DNA from: Cyathus striatus
Taxonomy: Eukaryota; Basidiomycota; Agaricomycetes; Agaricales; Nidulariaceae
Direction of reading: 5' to 3'
Length of the DNA stretch: 64,000 nt
NCBI GenBank assembly: GCA_025738555.1
Contig: JAOVFP010000006.1
Location: 3,472,001 to 3,536,000, forward strand
In this document: positions 22,294 through 34,254 of the stretch, in pieces
Position numbering within the stretch: position 1 is the first letter of the stretch
Layout: each line of letters begins with the position of its first letter
Translations under genes and position numbers: made by a program
The notes under the pieces: model-generated
Database searches by the model: none
What the model was told of the DNA's origin: nothing
What the model saw: only the letters and a program-made list of their open reading frames with translations

Positions 22294-23494
22294 AGGACCC
22301 CTGAAAGCGCTCTTAGAGGTCGGAGGACGGACTCGAGATTTGATACGCGGACAGGTTTTGGCGGCATATTGCCTTTCATACGCGGATTGTGGGAGGGTAC
22401 CTCCAAAATTGCAGAGTTATACGCGGATTTTGTCCTCTGACCTTATTAAGCGCTTTGTAAGCGTCAAAATCTGCCGCAGGCGCTTATGTTAAAAATCCGT
22501 AATCGAATCCCCAACGAATCCTCAACAACAGAAACTTTAGCAGCACTTTCAGTGTAAGTGGAAGCAAATACACGATGATTGAAGTTATCAGCTTGAAGAT
22601 TACCGACTGCAAATTAACTCATGAAAGCAGGCCAAAAGTAGGCTCGTCGCATCGTAGAACAGGTGCTATCATGTTATATTGTGGACATCCGGTTAACCTA
22701 TACCAATATCAGTATCTATGAGATTATAGACAGAGAACGAGCGGAAGCGTACGTTGAACAGTGCTGGTGTATTCTGGAAGTGTGACCGTTGACAGTCATT
22801 GTTGGTCGCTGTCGATGACAACGAGCGCACACAAGGTACACGTCTGCTAATTTTCTCCATTTTTTATTATCTAAAAAGTAGCTGGAAGCAATTTCTTTTC
22901 TTCTGTTGCAATCAACTTGTTTATACTCTATCTATATTAGTCTACGACCAATTATTTGGTCATGCGTTACAAGAAACTGTGAACGATGAACTTGAACGGA
23001 TATTTACATTATACATGATTTTGGCAAGCGATTAAGTACAACAAAATTTGAATGTCGAACGTTTTGAGATTTGGGTTAAATGGCTGTCATGCCGAAAGTC
23101 GCGAACAGTTGGCCAGCAAGGTATTGATATGGTACATTGGCTACAATAAGCTAACAAAGAGACTAAAATATTTAAATATGCAACAATTTAATGAAAATTG
23201 TTGCCCTGCGCTCTTTTTGCGCAGAACTCTGTATCCTTCCTGACATAAATAGGGATGCTGTACTTGAATTTTGATGTGACATCCGGTGATATCCCGCCCT
23301 GATCCCACCCCCTCGCACCATACGCGGACAAGTATCGTACCTCCTCCCAAGGGCTAGCCATACGCGGATTTTCCATCATACCTAATGGCCGAAAATCGGT
23401 CAAATATACGCGGATTTTCCTCCGACATAGGTCCAAAAGTGCCAAAATTTACGCGGACTGGTATCCGACCTTTATGGGCGCTTTCAGGGGTCCT
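22294..23494. mobile_element. hAT-like element (1,201 bp), non-autonomous
   Basis: Perfect 17-bp ends AGGACCCCTGAAAGCGC and GCGCTTTCAGGGGTCCT, followed inward by related GGTCGGA segments. The 8-bp duplication AGGTTTCC flanks it at 22286-22293 and 23495-23502. Subterminal regions carry repeated TACGCGGA motifs. A small hairpin (GCAACAATTT / AAATTGTTGC) sits at 23180-23204. Internal ORFs, including one at 22799-23035, match no transposase I recognise. A piece of a related end lies at 33902-34080. Confidence 0.85.
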
Positions 23495-23502
23495 AGGTTT
23501 CC

Positions 23503-25490
23503 CTGTGTTATCTCGTGTTTTGTGTGGGACCCTCAATGAAGTGCTTCTCTCTTCACACATTCTTAATTATAACCATTTGGTCGATAATGATCTTACTTTC
23601 ACCAATCGCTCAGCTGACGATCCCTATCTAGCTATTATCGACCAAAAGAAGGATGTCGCAGTCGTAATAAAGATATATAATTAGTGTCTCATCGATTATA
23701 CGTCTTGTTATAGATTATCTGAACCAAGTAAGTCTCCCAAGCGATTTTATACTTCAGTTCTTCTCTTAATTAACCATTCTGATCGCCCAGATTCCTGGTA
23801 CTTTAAATTACAGCGTCACCTAGCTATCGATAACTTGAAGAACATAGGGGTTGCTTTCTCCCCCATTCGAATTGGCGACTCTGATACTTCTGTTCAGCTC
23901 AAGTTCAGCTTGTCATTCTCCGGAATGATTTTTTCAAAAATGACACTTTTAGTACGCCTTCCATTTCTGACGTTCTATATGCACTGTGAAATCGTGTCAG
24001 CTCTACTTTGAATGTAATCGTTTTATACCATGTAGTTTAAGTGTAGTGCCACTAATACTTTGCAATAATATGAATACGTATGCGATGTTGATTATCTATT
24101 CACTACTCATCTTACAATTTGCTTGCATATTCATTTCTCCATACCAATAATTTAAAAATAAAAGGTTAATGGCATGGCTATCTGGAGGGATCGAATGCAA
24201 AAACTGTTACGATTCATGAAGAGCACAAAGATGCAAGTGCTGCAGATTACACCTTCACCTTCACATCCTATAAGGTACTTGCTTACTTGTCATTTCAAAG
24301 GGGTAGACAATGCTTTTCCGCTTCACCTACTCATCCTGTACGATACTTTGTGGTGTATTCAAGTTCTGCGTTCTGTCTAAATCTGATTATAAATTCAAAT
24401 GCGTAACAGTCATCAGAGATTGGATACGATATTTTTTAGTTGTATAATTTAAAACCTGAACATTCAAGGACCACCAATCTGGACAGCGCGAATACATAAA
24501 ATCAAGCATGAGGCCAGGCCGCCAAGGGGAACGAGTTGGCCAAATGGTATTTAGCACTTCCTATATCATCTCCTGTGGTGCGCCATAACAGTCTTTTTGT
24601 ATGTACTTAGGCTTTCAAGAGGGTTAACCTTTCAATTTTGAAGTCATTGTTAGGTATACCTTACAGGAAGAGTTGGTGAAGCAGTAATATGCAACATCTA
24701 CAACTTCATACCCTTGATTGCTTTGTTTTATAAATTCTTTTGCATTCAATCCATTGAGAGAGATATGTCATTAAACTTTTGATCTTGAAATGAGCAATGC
24801 ACAAAATAACACATATGCAAGTACTGTATAGGATGAGAAGGCGAAGCGGTAATCTGCCATGGCACTCATTATTGTCTCCTTGCACCTGCATTTTGTAGAG
24901 ATTTTTTCATATTTTTCGGACTCTACGAGCTCTGAGCTTCATCATTATGCATAGTAGTCTGCATAGACAACGGAAAAACTGTGACGAGATTGATTATATT
25001 AACTACCCACCGAAAGGTTGAGGTTTGCCTTAAAGAGTACGAGATATTGGTTAAGAGCAAAATGTACATCATAATGATGGATGATAATATGTTTCCACAT
25101 TCCATTATAGAACCACATACGTCACAAAATAGATGTCGAAGGAAAGTGGTTAGGTCTTAAAGAATGAGGCCTGAGGGTCAGTGTAAGTAGCTCAGTAGCT
25201 GAACTGCCGATGTGTTAACCCGAATTCTCACAATAGAAATGTTGGCGCTATTTTTCTGTATAACAAAATTGATGTAAAAATCTAGATTAACGCTCATGGT
25301 AGACATCAAGAATATGAAGGTAGGGGTGCATTGACAGATTACCACTTTGCCTTCTTGTTTTCTGAGGTACTTGTAACATATCAAGATGTAAGCATGTATA
25401 TATTACTACTTCGGATTCACCTATAAACATGCTCTGTATCTTATAAGTAGGCAGATTTGGAACATGTAAAAAAATTTCACATAAGACTCG
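23503..25490. other. No gene recognised
   Basis: AT-rich sequence. Removing the 1.2-kb element and one duplication copy joins an open frame across the site (TVISASTAGFPVLSRVLCGT), continuing to a stop near 23684, which hints that the element hit a gene. I cannot assign a family and see no further supported exons. The rest of the stretch holds nothing I can name. Confidence 0.35.
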
Positions 25491-25495
25491 GGATG

Positions 25496-25567
25496 AGTTG
25501 ACCCAGGCTCGAACTGAGGACCTTCTGTGTGTTAGACAGATGCGATAACCAACTACGCCATCGACCC
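25496..25567 (-). tRNA. tRNA-Val(AAC)-like sequence, gene or SINE head
   Basis: On the minus strand, GGGTCGA can pair with TCAACTC in an acceptor stem (one mismatch, one G.T). The D arm is GCG..CGC. The anticodon stem TCTGT/ACAGA is perfect around the loop CTAACAC (anticodon AAC). The T arm is CTCAG-TTCGAGC-CTGGG. Pol III A box (TAGTTGGTTA) and B box (GTTCGAGCC) are present and there is no intron. A related sequence at 52894-52966 shares downstream sequence as well, which favours a SINE family over an isolated tRNA gene. Confidence 0.55.
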
Positions 25568-25789
25568 ATGGCAAAATTTACGCACATGGCATGTACTAAG
25601 AGGATGGTATTCGGTAGTAGTGTATGCTGGGGCTTTGTCGGACTTACTCCCTTTTGCTACTGCACAGTATGTACTTAGTACTTAACCTGTACATTTGACC
25701 GACACACAATGGACCTGGAAATTGTAGGAGTTTGCTCAATAATTTCAACCTATTGACCATCGACACCTGCTGACTTTCTGTTACAGAAC

Positions 25790-27075
25790 TGAGAAGATAA
25801 CGTAAGTACATACAGCGCAGCGCCAAGGTCACCGCCGGTGTCAGTGCCAGTGCCCGCATCTCATAGACGGGATAAGATATGCAATACGCGCACTCAATGT
25901 CTACGCGCCCATACGCTCTGCGCTGGTGCTGTAGTGTTGCCCCATCCCATGTGCATGTTCAGCGCAAGGCGCGACCCCCGCTCATACACGAGCGAAGAAC
26001 TCACCCTTCCTCCTCCAACCTCTCTTCCCATACGTATCCCAATGTTTGCATTTGCCTCCTGCAAGCTACGACCCGTGCCTCATATCGACGTGGACGTCGA
26101 CAAGCATACCCTGCACAGCGTACGTACATGCTTGAAATCGATGGGTGGTTTATAGCCCGTTAGCTGGAGAGCTTTCGTCGGTACGTGAACGAAAGGGGCG
26201 GATAAAGGAGAACAGAAGAATGACAACTCACCATATCTCCCCATCCGAAACGAATCCGAACGTTTGCGTGCAATCTCCCGGAACCCCGCCGGCCGCGCTC
26301 GCGCCTGATATCGATGTCGATGTATTTACACAGCACAGCAAGCGAACACGCATTAGACGAGTGGGTTCACGGTGAGTGAGCTGGAGAGGGCGTAAGAATG
26401 TTAACAAAAGGTGAAGGAGCAAGAGGAACAGAACACAAGAGCACTAGGAGACGAAGAAGCTTGAGGGCGGAGGGCGGATGGCGGAGGAAAGAGACGAACA
26501 GGGTGGAGAAACGAAACGAAACGAAACGAAACGAGAAGAGTTTCGCTTACATTTCTGTCCTAGACCCGGACCCTACCCTACCCTACGCACCACGCTCATC
26601 TTCCCAGCAACGGGTTACAGCACACATTCCGTTCGAAGGTGTATACAGTACGCCCATACCGATTCGTCAGGCTATCGCGCATTGGCAACATTCTACAGTT
26701 GTCTGCCTAGTCCTGTCGTGTACAAGTAGTAGAGGACGGGCTGTTCGGTACTTGGCATCTTCCATTTGCATTCGACGTCGGAATGCACGTAGGGTGGGAG
26801 GCGGTGTTCTATTGGAAGAAGTGGGCGAGGCGAAGACGAAGGGAGAGGAGGGGGGAAGAGACAGGATGTGATATAAAGAAGCTATCGTATATAGGGGAAA
26901 GAATGGGGAAGGGAAGAATATCAGGGACGGCGGGAGGGATGAAGCAGAAAGAGGGCAAAGGGAACCAGCGATAACCCTAACCCTAAGGTCGAACCCTTTC
27001 CCTTACTGCGCCGCGAGAGGAGCTAGCGACTGCAAGCGAACGTTGTCGCTGTCGCGATGAAGGATCAGAGAATCG
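25790..27075 (-). repeat. Repeat family R2, copy 3 (partial)
   Basis: Matches the distal half of R2 copies 1 and 2: GCAATACGCGCACTCA near 25880, the tandem exon-like units near 26050 and 26250 (minus strand TQTFGFVSDGE), GGGTTACAGCAC near 26610 and ending near GCGATGAAGGATC. It contains an (ACGAA)n tract at 26510-26534 and AACCCTAACCCTAA at 26973-26986. No NLR gene lies next to this copy. Confidence 0.7.
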
Positions 27076-28079
27076 TCCTTCTTCATATTACGCTATATCC
27101 TGTAAGTATAAGGACAAAACATAGTTGTAAGAAGGGAATACTCGAACATAAACTGGATAACATATTATACCTGTTGTCCGCCCTTTCTCTGTCTTTACAT
27201 CTCTCTTATCCCTACGCTTCCCGCCATCATCTCTTTCCCTGAAACACTTTCCTTCGTTGTAGAGCAGGCGTTCGGCCTTCCCTATGGAACGGACGATTCG
27301 ACAATTTCTGCGAACGCGTACAGTCACTTGACTTGTTCCTTGAAACAGCGTGCCTACGTTATCGTCTCTGCCACCTCAAAACGCTCCCCGACGCTCTCCG
27401 CCTCCACCCCCTTCGCCACAACAATAGCCACTATGTCAACGCCAAGACCACCATAGGGATGTTTATAATACCGACTCAAGTAGCCGAGAGGCCGCTCAAC
27501 AGTGGCACCTCAAGATCTAACCATTACTTTGTCGACATTTCAACATCTCTCTCTCCTCTTATCTTTTAATTCAATCCCTGCATTCTACTTCAAACAAACT
27601 CGTGTTTTGTCTCAGTGAAACATATTAGTTCGTTCTTTATTATTCTTGGCCTTTCCTCAGCACAATTCGATATTTTCGGTATATTTTCTTTTTCTACTAT
27701 TTAAACTGTACATCTAGGTATATTGCAATCCAGTGAAGTTCACACGCTTGAGCTCTCGTCTAAGCATTCTATATTTGTTTTCTGTCGCTGTTTGCAACGT
27801 TCTGCGACGCTATTCGATCCGACTCATCGAAATCCAACTTCACTCAACCAAATTCATCTCAGAACTTCATCTTGAAGTTCTGCCTTTTGCTGCACTGTTA
27901 TCCCTCTCACATACATTTCTAACTATTCTATTCTGTCACCTTAGAGCCATAACACTGGATGGATGTGCCAGCTGCTTGCATTTCTTTGTGTAGGAACCTT
28001 CAAACTCAAGTTTACCTCTTCATTGTACACTCCATATCTAATCTGCACTCCTTTTCTTGCCTACTTCCTTTTGTCAAGC
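27076..28079. other. No gene recognised; palindrome P copy 2 at 27258-27280
   Basis: Pyrimidine-rich sequence followed by AT-rich sequence. It contains a truncated copy of the dispersed palindrome (TGTAGAGCAGGCGTTCGGCC). Short ORFs such as 27733-27993 have no recognisable domain. Confidence 0.5.
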
Positions 28080-29190
28080 TAACATGCTATGTCTAGCCAA
28101 ACCATGTCAAATTACTTATCATTTGCATATGCCCTTACAGTGCAGGTAGGCCTTAAGTGCATTATGCAAATGGATGTAGTAGGAGTGATGCTAGGAAGAA
28201 TCAGAACACAGAACAAGGGAGGAGACAGTGGAGAACATATATGTTTCATCTCTTATCTTTGTGGATTGTGTTTGAGCACCCCATTCTCATCCTTGTCCTT
28301 GTCCTCAGAGTCTTCCTTCCTGTTCTCTTTGTCTCACTTATGTTCTGGGTTCATCCAATCCTTCTCCTATGTTCTGACCTTGGGCTTTATTCATTTCTTT
28401 TCAATGCACCTCCTTCATTCTTTGTTTCTTGTTATCTTCCATTCTTTCTCATTGGTTCTCTCCTTCCCTCCCACTTGGTTCCTTACATATATTCTACTTC
28501 TCATTCTTGCATACTTTGTTTGCTACTTCCAGTAAACTTGTTGCTAAAAATGTTCTCAGGATTGAGCCATGGTTTGTCTCTGGAGCTCTTATTCCAACAA
28601 CACATCCATAGCCCTATCATGCCCCACACTTCATTGATATGTGCATGTAACAATCTATGTTATGTGCCAGTGTACCAGAAATGTTTTTGCAGGTTGGTTA
28701 GATTCATAGATTCATCCTCAACCTGTATATCCTCCCTAGTCGACTCTGCTGAGGCATCTTCTGTGCAACAAGCTCCCATGGGTCAGGTGGCTTTACTTAA
28801 ATTATAGTACAGTATGTATTAAGTACTGGCTGGGCCTTGACAAAAACAAAAACAAAAACAAAAACAAAAACAAAAATAAAAACAAAAACTTCAGTTCTGA
28901 ATAGAGACAAATGTCAGTCAGAGGGTTGAATGTGGTTTCATGAAAATGGTAAGCAATGACATTTGTAAGGTGTCTTTTAATAAAAGGTACTTACCTAGTA
29001 CCAACCTAGTACTTCAGCAAAAGTTTGAAGTTCCACCCTCATATGAATTCGTGATATGACATTCATTCTATCTTATCCTCCTATGTCCACTTTTTCTGTG
29101 TCATTTTCTTCACAGTTCAATCTAAAAACCATCTCTTACCTCCAGGGCACTTTCATTGGGCTTTATCTATTACTACCCATACATATATTT
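28080..29190. other. CpG-poor patch with (AAAAAC)n tract
   Basis: About 1.1 kb almost without CpG, bounded by CpG-normal sequence on both sides. It contains a tandem ACAAAA/AAAAAC tract at 28841-28889 resembling the simple-repeat tail of a SINE or LINE. The hydrophobic ORFs here (28089-28807) show no family signature and probably reflect base composition. Confidence 0.5.
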
Positions 29191-29599
29191 CGTTAATCTT
29201 TCTTTAACCCTCTCCCACTCTGCTTTCTTAATGTGTACATTCCCTCCTCACTTCGTTTCTGCATTGAAGTGAATCCAAACTTAATGTGTCGGTAGTGACT
29301 TGTTTTCTTCTCCCTCCTATCCTGTTTTACTATCATAAATACCCCACGATAGTTGGTTTTATGTCTGGGATGATACTCGAATTGCATGAGGTATCGTATG
29401 GGGGGTTTGTAAATGCACCGTTGCTTCCTCCCCTCCATTTTGATCGTGCCTAGCGCATGAATCATGACGTGAGACTGTATATTCCTCTATGGCCTGTATA
29501 CTTTACATATATATGTAATGTACTATGACTCGATCACACATCATTGCTGAACTTCTGATCTCTCTCTGTAAAAAGCATGCAAAAAGTCTTCTTACACTG

Positions 29600-31627
29600 T
29601 CAATTTTTGCTATTTATTAGGTGTCCTTTAGGTAGGTGTTGCTGTATCCTGTGAAATTGTTCATCCTTTGTTAGCAAAAGTAAAATGACCTTCAAACCAA
29701 CAGCATTACATTCCGTTGATGATAGTTGCACAATATCTGTTAATCGGAACGAATGGTCCTCCTCTTGTAGACTTCCTCTCGCTGTGAGCCTGTACACACC
29801 ATAGTCAAAATAAGAGAACAACAGAACCGAAATAGGATACAGCTTACACACTAATAACTGAAATGACATATACTTCGACACATGTTAGAATACCCCCTCT
29901 GTCAATGGTTCAAAATAGTACTCACAATGTGTATTAATAAATAGTGGTATCATGCTAAATGAATTAACAATAGTCAGACAAACGGAGTGACAACATAATT
30001 AGAAATCTGTCCGCACTAGCAATATGACCCTAATAGGTAATGATACTGGCCCCCATTCCTTTTGTCAGCATTTACTTTATATCTGAAGGAAGCTTAGACA
30101 CACCAGAAATATGGTAAGAAGTGCACAGACACTAGATTTTGCATATTAATAAGTAGCACCGGAAAGGGGCGGTCATCAAGTATCCTGCCTTGTTACTGCA
30201 GCTCGGTTTATAGCATATATAATGAATTTGCTTAAAAGAGAGTGCGTACGACTGTAACGCTTCAGATAAGCCAACATAAGTGCATCGGTTAACAAATGTT
30301 ACTCACGAATTAATCCCTGAGCGGTTGCTTTGAAATATAAATGAAAATGAGGTTGCGATAGCCACATCACATGTGGCGGCAGAAGCCCCTTGGAGAACAA
30401 TCATTTTCTATGCAGGAAAATTAATAAGCCACAACACTATGGTTTCAAGGCCATTGACATTGGCCAAATTTCTAGACATACGGATGGTATGGAAGGAATC
30501 ATTATGGGGTTAGGGAACGTCTTCGGATTTCCCCTGTGTTAAGTCAGTGATTGCTATCGCTACATGCGGATCTGTTGAGAGATTTACTTACACGAGAGCT
30601 ACTAGCGCTATCGAACGGGAAGTTAGCTGGTAGCTGCATACAAGAAGTCATAGAACACACCTATCCCTGATGCTATGTCGAACTATCGTATATAGTAGGC
30701 ACTATAGTATAATATATTCGAAGACTTACCAACTTGTAATAACGCTAGCAATATCACAGGGTACGTAAGAAGCTGATAATGTTTCGCCAAGTGACCCGTA
30801 ACTGTTGTAGAGGGTGTGCTAAAGTTTACATATTAAAAGGTAACTAATTAAACTTACGACTCCAGATACGAGTTGCATAGAACCTACATCCAGGGTGTAA
30901 ACGACAATGTTACAATGGCAGCGGCCAAATTTATTGGTGATGTAACTCACATTTGGGCCACAAAGGCGGTAAGATACTGAATCAAATTGGTATAAGACAA
31001 CAATCATAAAGATAACATGGTGCATGAACTTACAATTCCTACATATTTTCCCTGAGCAAAAATCAGTACGTGCGTTAGAACAATTGTAGAAATTATCACT
31101 TACCATGGCAAATCTATTTAAAATAAGCTGTTATTCACTTTTTAGATGGTAGAAGAATGAGTTACACCGTTATCTCAAATAATTCTTCCCTACCAAACTT
31201 AAAGATGAAATAATCGAACATTTGATAGCTGGCACACACAGCTTCAAGCGTGGCTAAAGCGCTTCATTCAACGATATCAGTAATAGAAAGGTTATTAAAT
31301 ATAGACGAGGAGGCACAAAACACATACACTAATAGGATGACCATCCCCTTCACTAAATATGTATCGCCGTTCGAATGCCATTTAAAATATTGCAACACCA
31401 TTGTCTATGCATTGTTTCGGTACAAATTCTACCAGGAATATGAGCACATACCATCGCAGTTCCGTAAATACTTCGGAATTCCAAGACATCAAGAATATTA
31501 TTTCGCACGGAAGAAGAAATAGAACATACACGGCATTTAACTTCGAAGCTATCAGTTGCATGCCATACATCCCTCCAAATGAGAGCTCGACTTTTGTTTC
31601 CGATATTCCGATGGCAATTTGACTCAT
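29600..31627 (-). CDS. DUF6534-family multi-pass membrane protein, many short introns
   Basis: The start is MSQIAIGISETKVELSFGGM at 31627. Spliced minus-strand pieces in family order are: YGMQLIASKLNAV joined to IYGTAM; VLQYFKWHSNGDTYLVKGMV; EAVCASYQMFDYFIFKFGR; YLTAFVAQM joined to FYATRIWS; HYQLLTYPVILLALLQVG; QGASAATCDVAIATSFSFIF; the DUF6534 signature RTHSLLSKFIIYAINRAAVT; LYPISVLLFSYFDYGVYRLT; and the tail ARGSLQEEDHSF to the stop at 29600. Junctions have GT..AG ends with introns mostly 45-110 bp. The exon just after the signature is not clear to me, so the C-terminal third may be damaged. Members are predicted plasma-membrane or endomembrane proteins of unknown function. The best relative in the window is at 43926-45902. 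Confidence 0.75.
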
Positions 31628-32509
31628 GACTGCTATTTGTCCAACTGGCGGAGAAAGGGGAGCTGGAATGAGTAACGTTATTATATATCTAGAAGTCTTA
31701 TATACTTATTTGAATGGGTGATTAAAGTTTAGTAGTATTTTAGGGGCCATTTATCTTAAACAGCGAATTTGCAACTGTCAGTAGGATTCTGCTCCCGATT
31801 GGCGCCCATTTTGGATACCGTGTGAAGCTCACGAATATGAATGGTCTGGACGTGTCTCGTCGTACCACTCTCTCTTCCAATACACCACTCTACTATCACT
31901 CTCCACACCTCCAGATAGTACATTTCCTTTCCGATAGATCACATCCTGTCGACACAATTGTTTTTTTGTTATTTTTTTTACAGAGATAAGAGGAAAACAT
32001 TGCGAACGAACATTGAGAGAACGTAAACTTGGAACGACTCACACCGCCGAGGGCTGCTCTATACGGCGTTGTATGTAGGAGACTGTAGAGTACTTCGGCG
32101 TGGTTACGAGTGTCATGCCATGACAACTTGTGCTATGTAGTTATTTTCGACAACGTCAACCGACTCCCAAAGTTTAAACCAAAAAATAAGTATCTATTGC
32201 CACGGCAACGCTAAAAAACTCTGCCGACGTTAATTTCAACCCTGAGTACCTCGGGGTTATGTATACAATTATAAATTCTTCAGCTCCAACGCGATTTACT
32301 TATTATAATTACAACATACTACAAAAATATCTTTAACAAGATGAAGCAGCGACGTAATAGCCTTACAGCCTACAGGATGGCATCAACATTTCATATAAAG
32401 TGTTAAACGTACACAAGTAGGGGTGAGTAAATAAAATGAATTCTTGAAGGATTTTTCATTGATTTTTTGATTATAAGTTTGTATGGTAGCAGGCTAAAAT
32501 CGGCGGATA
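31628..32509. other. No gene recognised
   Basis: Upstream flank of the DUF6534 gene, then AT-rich sequence. No supported ORF, RNA or repeat seen. Confidence 0.45.
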
Positions 32510-33007
32510 TTACTTAGATCAACCGGTCCTTTGTACACCCAATTTTGATTTTACATTTGAGTTTCATTTATACAATTAAAATTGAATTTAACAATGCGGA
32601 AATATTTGTAACACATATTAGCACGTGTTTGCAAATTTTAAGGATATAAAAGTAAGAAATGAAGCTGCTATATGTTTTATACTTGTTTTTGGACATTCGG
32701 CTCAACACCACTCCTTTGTACAATGTCACACTTTATGTGACATATAAGTACTAGCGAATTGTGACTGACATCGGCTAACATCCCTGATCAGCATGTCACA
32801 GATCTCATGAAATATCGGAAAAGACAGTAAATTTAAAATATCAGAACATCCACATCTACAACTCTTTAACAAAGTAGATAAACTAAGAGTACACATACTG
32901 TTCTTATTATAAATGGCGCGAAAATTAATGTGGAAGCAATCCGTCTCGAGAAAATGGGCAGTGTACAAGGGACTAGTACTGTACAAAGGACCGGTGTGAC
33001 TCAGTAA
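32510..33007. mobile_element. Small terminal-inverted-repeat element (about 500 bp)
   Basis: The left end, TTACTTAGATCAACCGGTCC then TTTGTACA, is matched in inverse at the right end, TGTACAAAGGACCGGTGTGA then CTCAGTAA. A second pair of similar motifs (CACTCCTTTGTACA near 32710 and TGTACAAGGGACTAGT near 32962) lies inside, so nesting is possible. The element at 42211-43634 shares the TTTGTACA end motif. No transposase; the superfamily is unclear, with a TA-type target suspected. Confidence 0.5.
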
Positions 33008-34254
33008 TTTCGAGAAGCAGAAGCAATAACGCCACTCAGGCCACAGCTCAATTTCAAATCTCTGCATTTATGTCGGGCGAGCACGTGGAGTCGTTGGCAT
33101 AGTAGACCGATGTGTAATATGATAAGTATGGTCCTTGGGCAGGGACGATTCAAATTGACATTGAAACTCCATAACATTTGTCACATACAGTACTTTGTAA
33201 AGAAATGGACAAGTTCGGTGCAATATCAAGACGCTGTACCGGGGCTAAGTGTAATTCCGTTTTCATGTGCATACACATGTACTCCGCATAGCAAATAGAT
33301 AGTATTATAGTATTTGACTAACTACTTGCGCATCTTGCTTTGTCAAGTATCAGTAGCCCGGCCTTAACGTAAGGAACTTAGCTGAGATGTATGTAGAGGC
33401 CGATGCTATAGATCTTGATAAGTTTACTGGGAATAAATTCAGTAAGTAGTTGAATGTGATGTCCCATCGTACATTACATGATAAGTACATTGATATGGCT
33501 CTCCAAAATGGCGTACCATAAGCTACAGAATGTTATATGGCACACCGCGAAGGCTTACCACATATTATAGCATGTTATATCATTTCGCGCTTAAAGTTGT
33601 CAGGAATTGCAATGCATGATGTGCTGCGATAAGCTATGATAGGTTGCGCGGCCATGTGATATAAGTCCTGACATTATGTTCAAGTTCATATACGATCTGA
33701 CAAGGGTGCTGATATGGATACCTACGGAACTTTATCAGCGCTTATAAACCCATCAGAAGCGCAACCACTTTATAGGGCGGTTTCGATTTTTCCAATGTGC
33801 GTATATTGCTGAAAGTATATAGATTCGGTTAAGACGTTTGCGGTAGAGCATCTATTTTCACATGATCGTTGCAAGGGGCAACAGGATATCCGTGGTATAG
33901 TAGGACCCCTGAAAACCCCCTCTGATGTCCCATTTGAGTCCGCATATTTTTGACTAGAATTTGACCTATGTGTCAGGACAGTCCTCACATAACTGGCCGA
34001 TTTCGGACTTGGAGGTACGATGAAAAGTCCGCATATGGACAGCGACCGGGAGAAGGTACCATACCTAGTCCGCGTGCGTGACTTAGGTAGTGAGAGTGTC
34101 GCATGAAGTGAAACTGTGTAAACGGTGAAATATATTATGGGACGACTACTAGGTTCATCTGTAGCCCATTCGACCACCAATGAGCGACTCAAAAATCCAA
34201 ACATAATTTTCGAATGGCAGAACAAAAAATGTACCGATGAAATTCATACGTATC
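33008..34254. other. No gene recognised; fragment of a hAT-like end at 33902-34080
   Basis: Mostly unassigned. At 33902 AGGACCCCTGAAAACCCC resembles the terminus of the 22294-23494 element and is followed by GTCCGCATAT/TCCGCGTGCG motifs, but no opposite end was found. The 151-codon ORF over this stretch (33770-34225) looks incidental. Confidence 0.45.

Noticed and set aside
21740..22492. 250-codon plus-strand ORF
   Set aside because: It crosses the end of R1 and enters the hAT-like element at 22294, so it is a chance fusion.
26973..26986. Interstitial telomere or chromosome end
   Set aside because: Only two TTAGGG-type units; far too short to call a telomere.
28089..28807. Overlapping hydrophobic ORFs resembling membrane proteins
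   Set aside because: Low-complexity T-rich sequence in a CpG-poor patch; no family pattern and two equally good frames.
33770..34225. 151-codon minus-strand ORF
   Set aside because: It overlaps a fragment of a transposon end and shows no domain or splice context.
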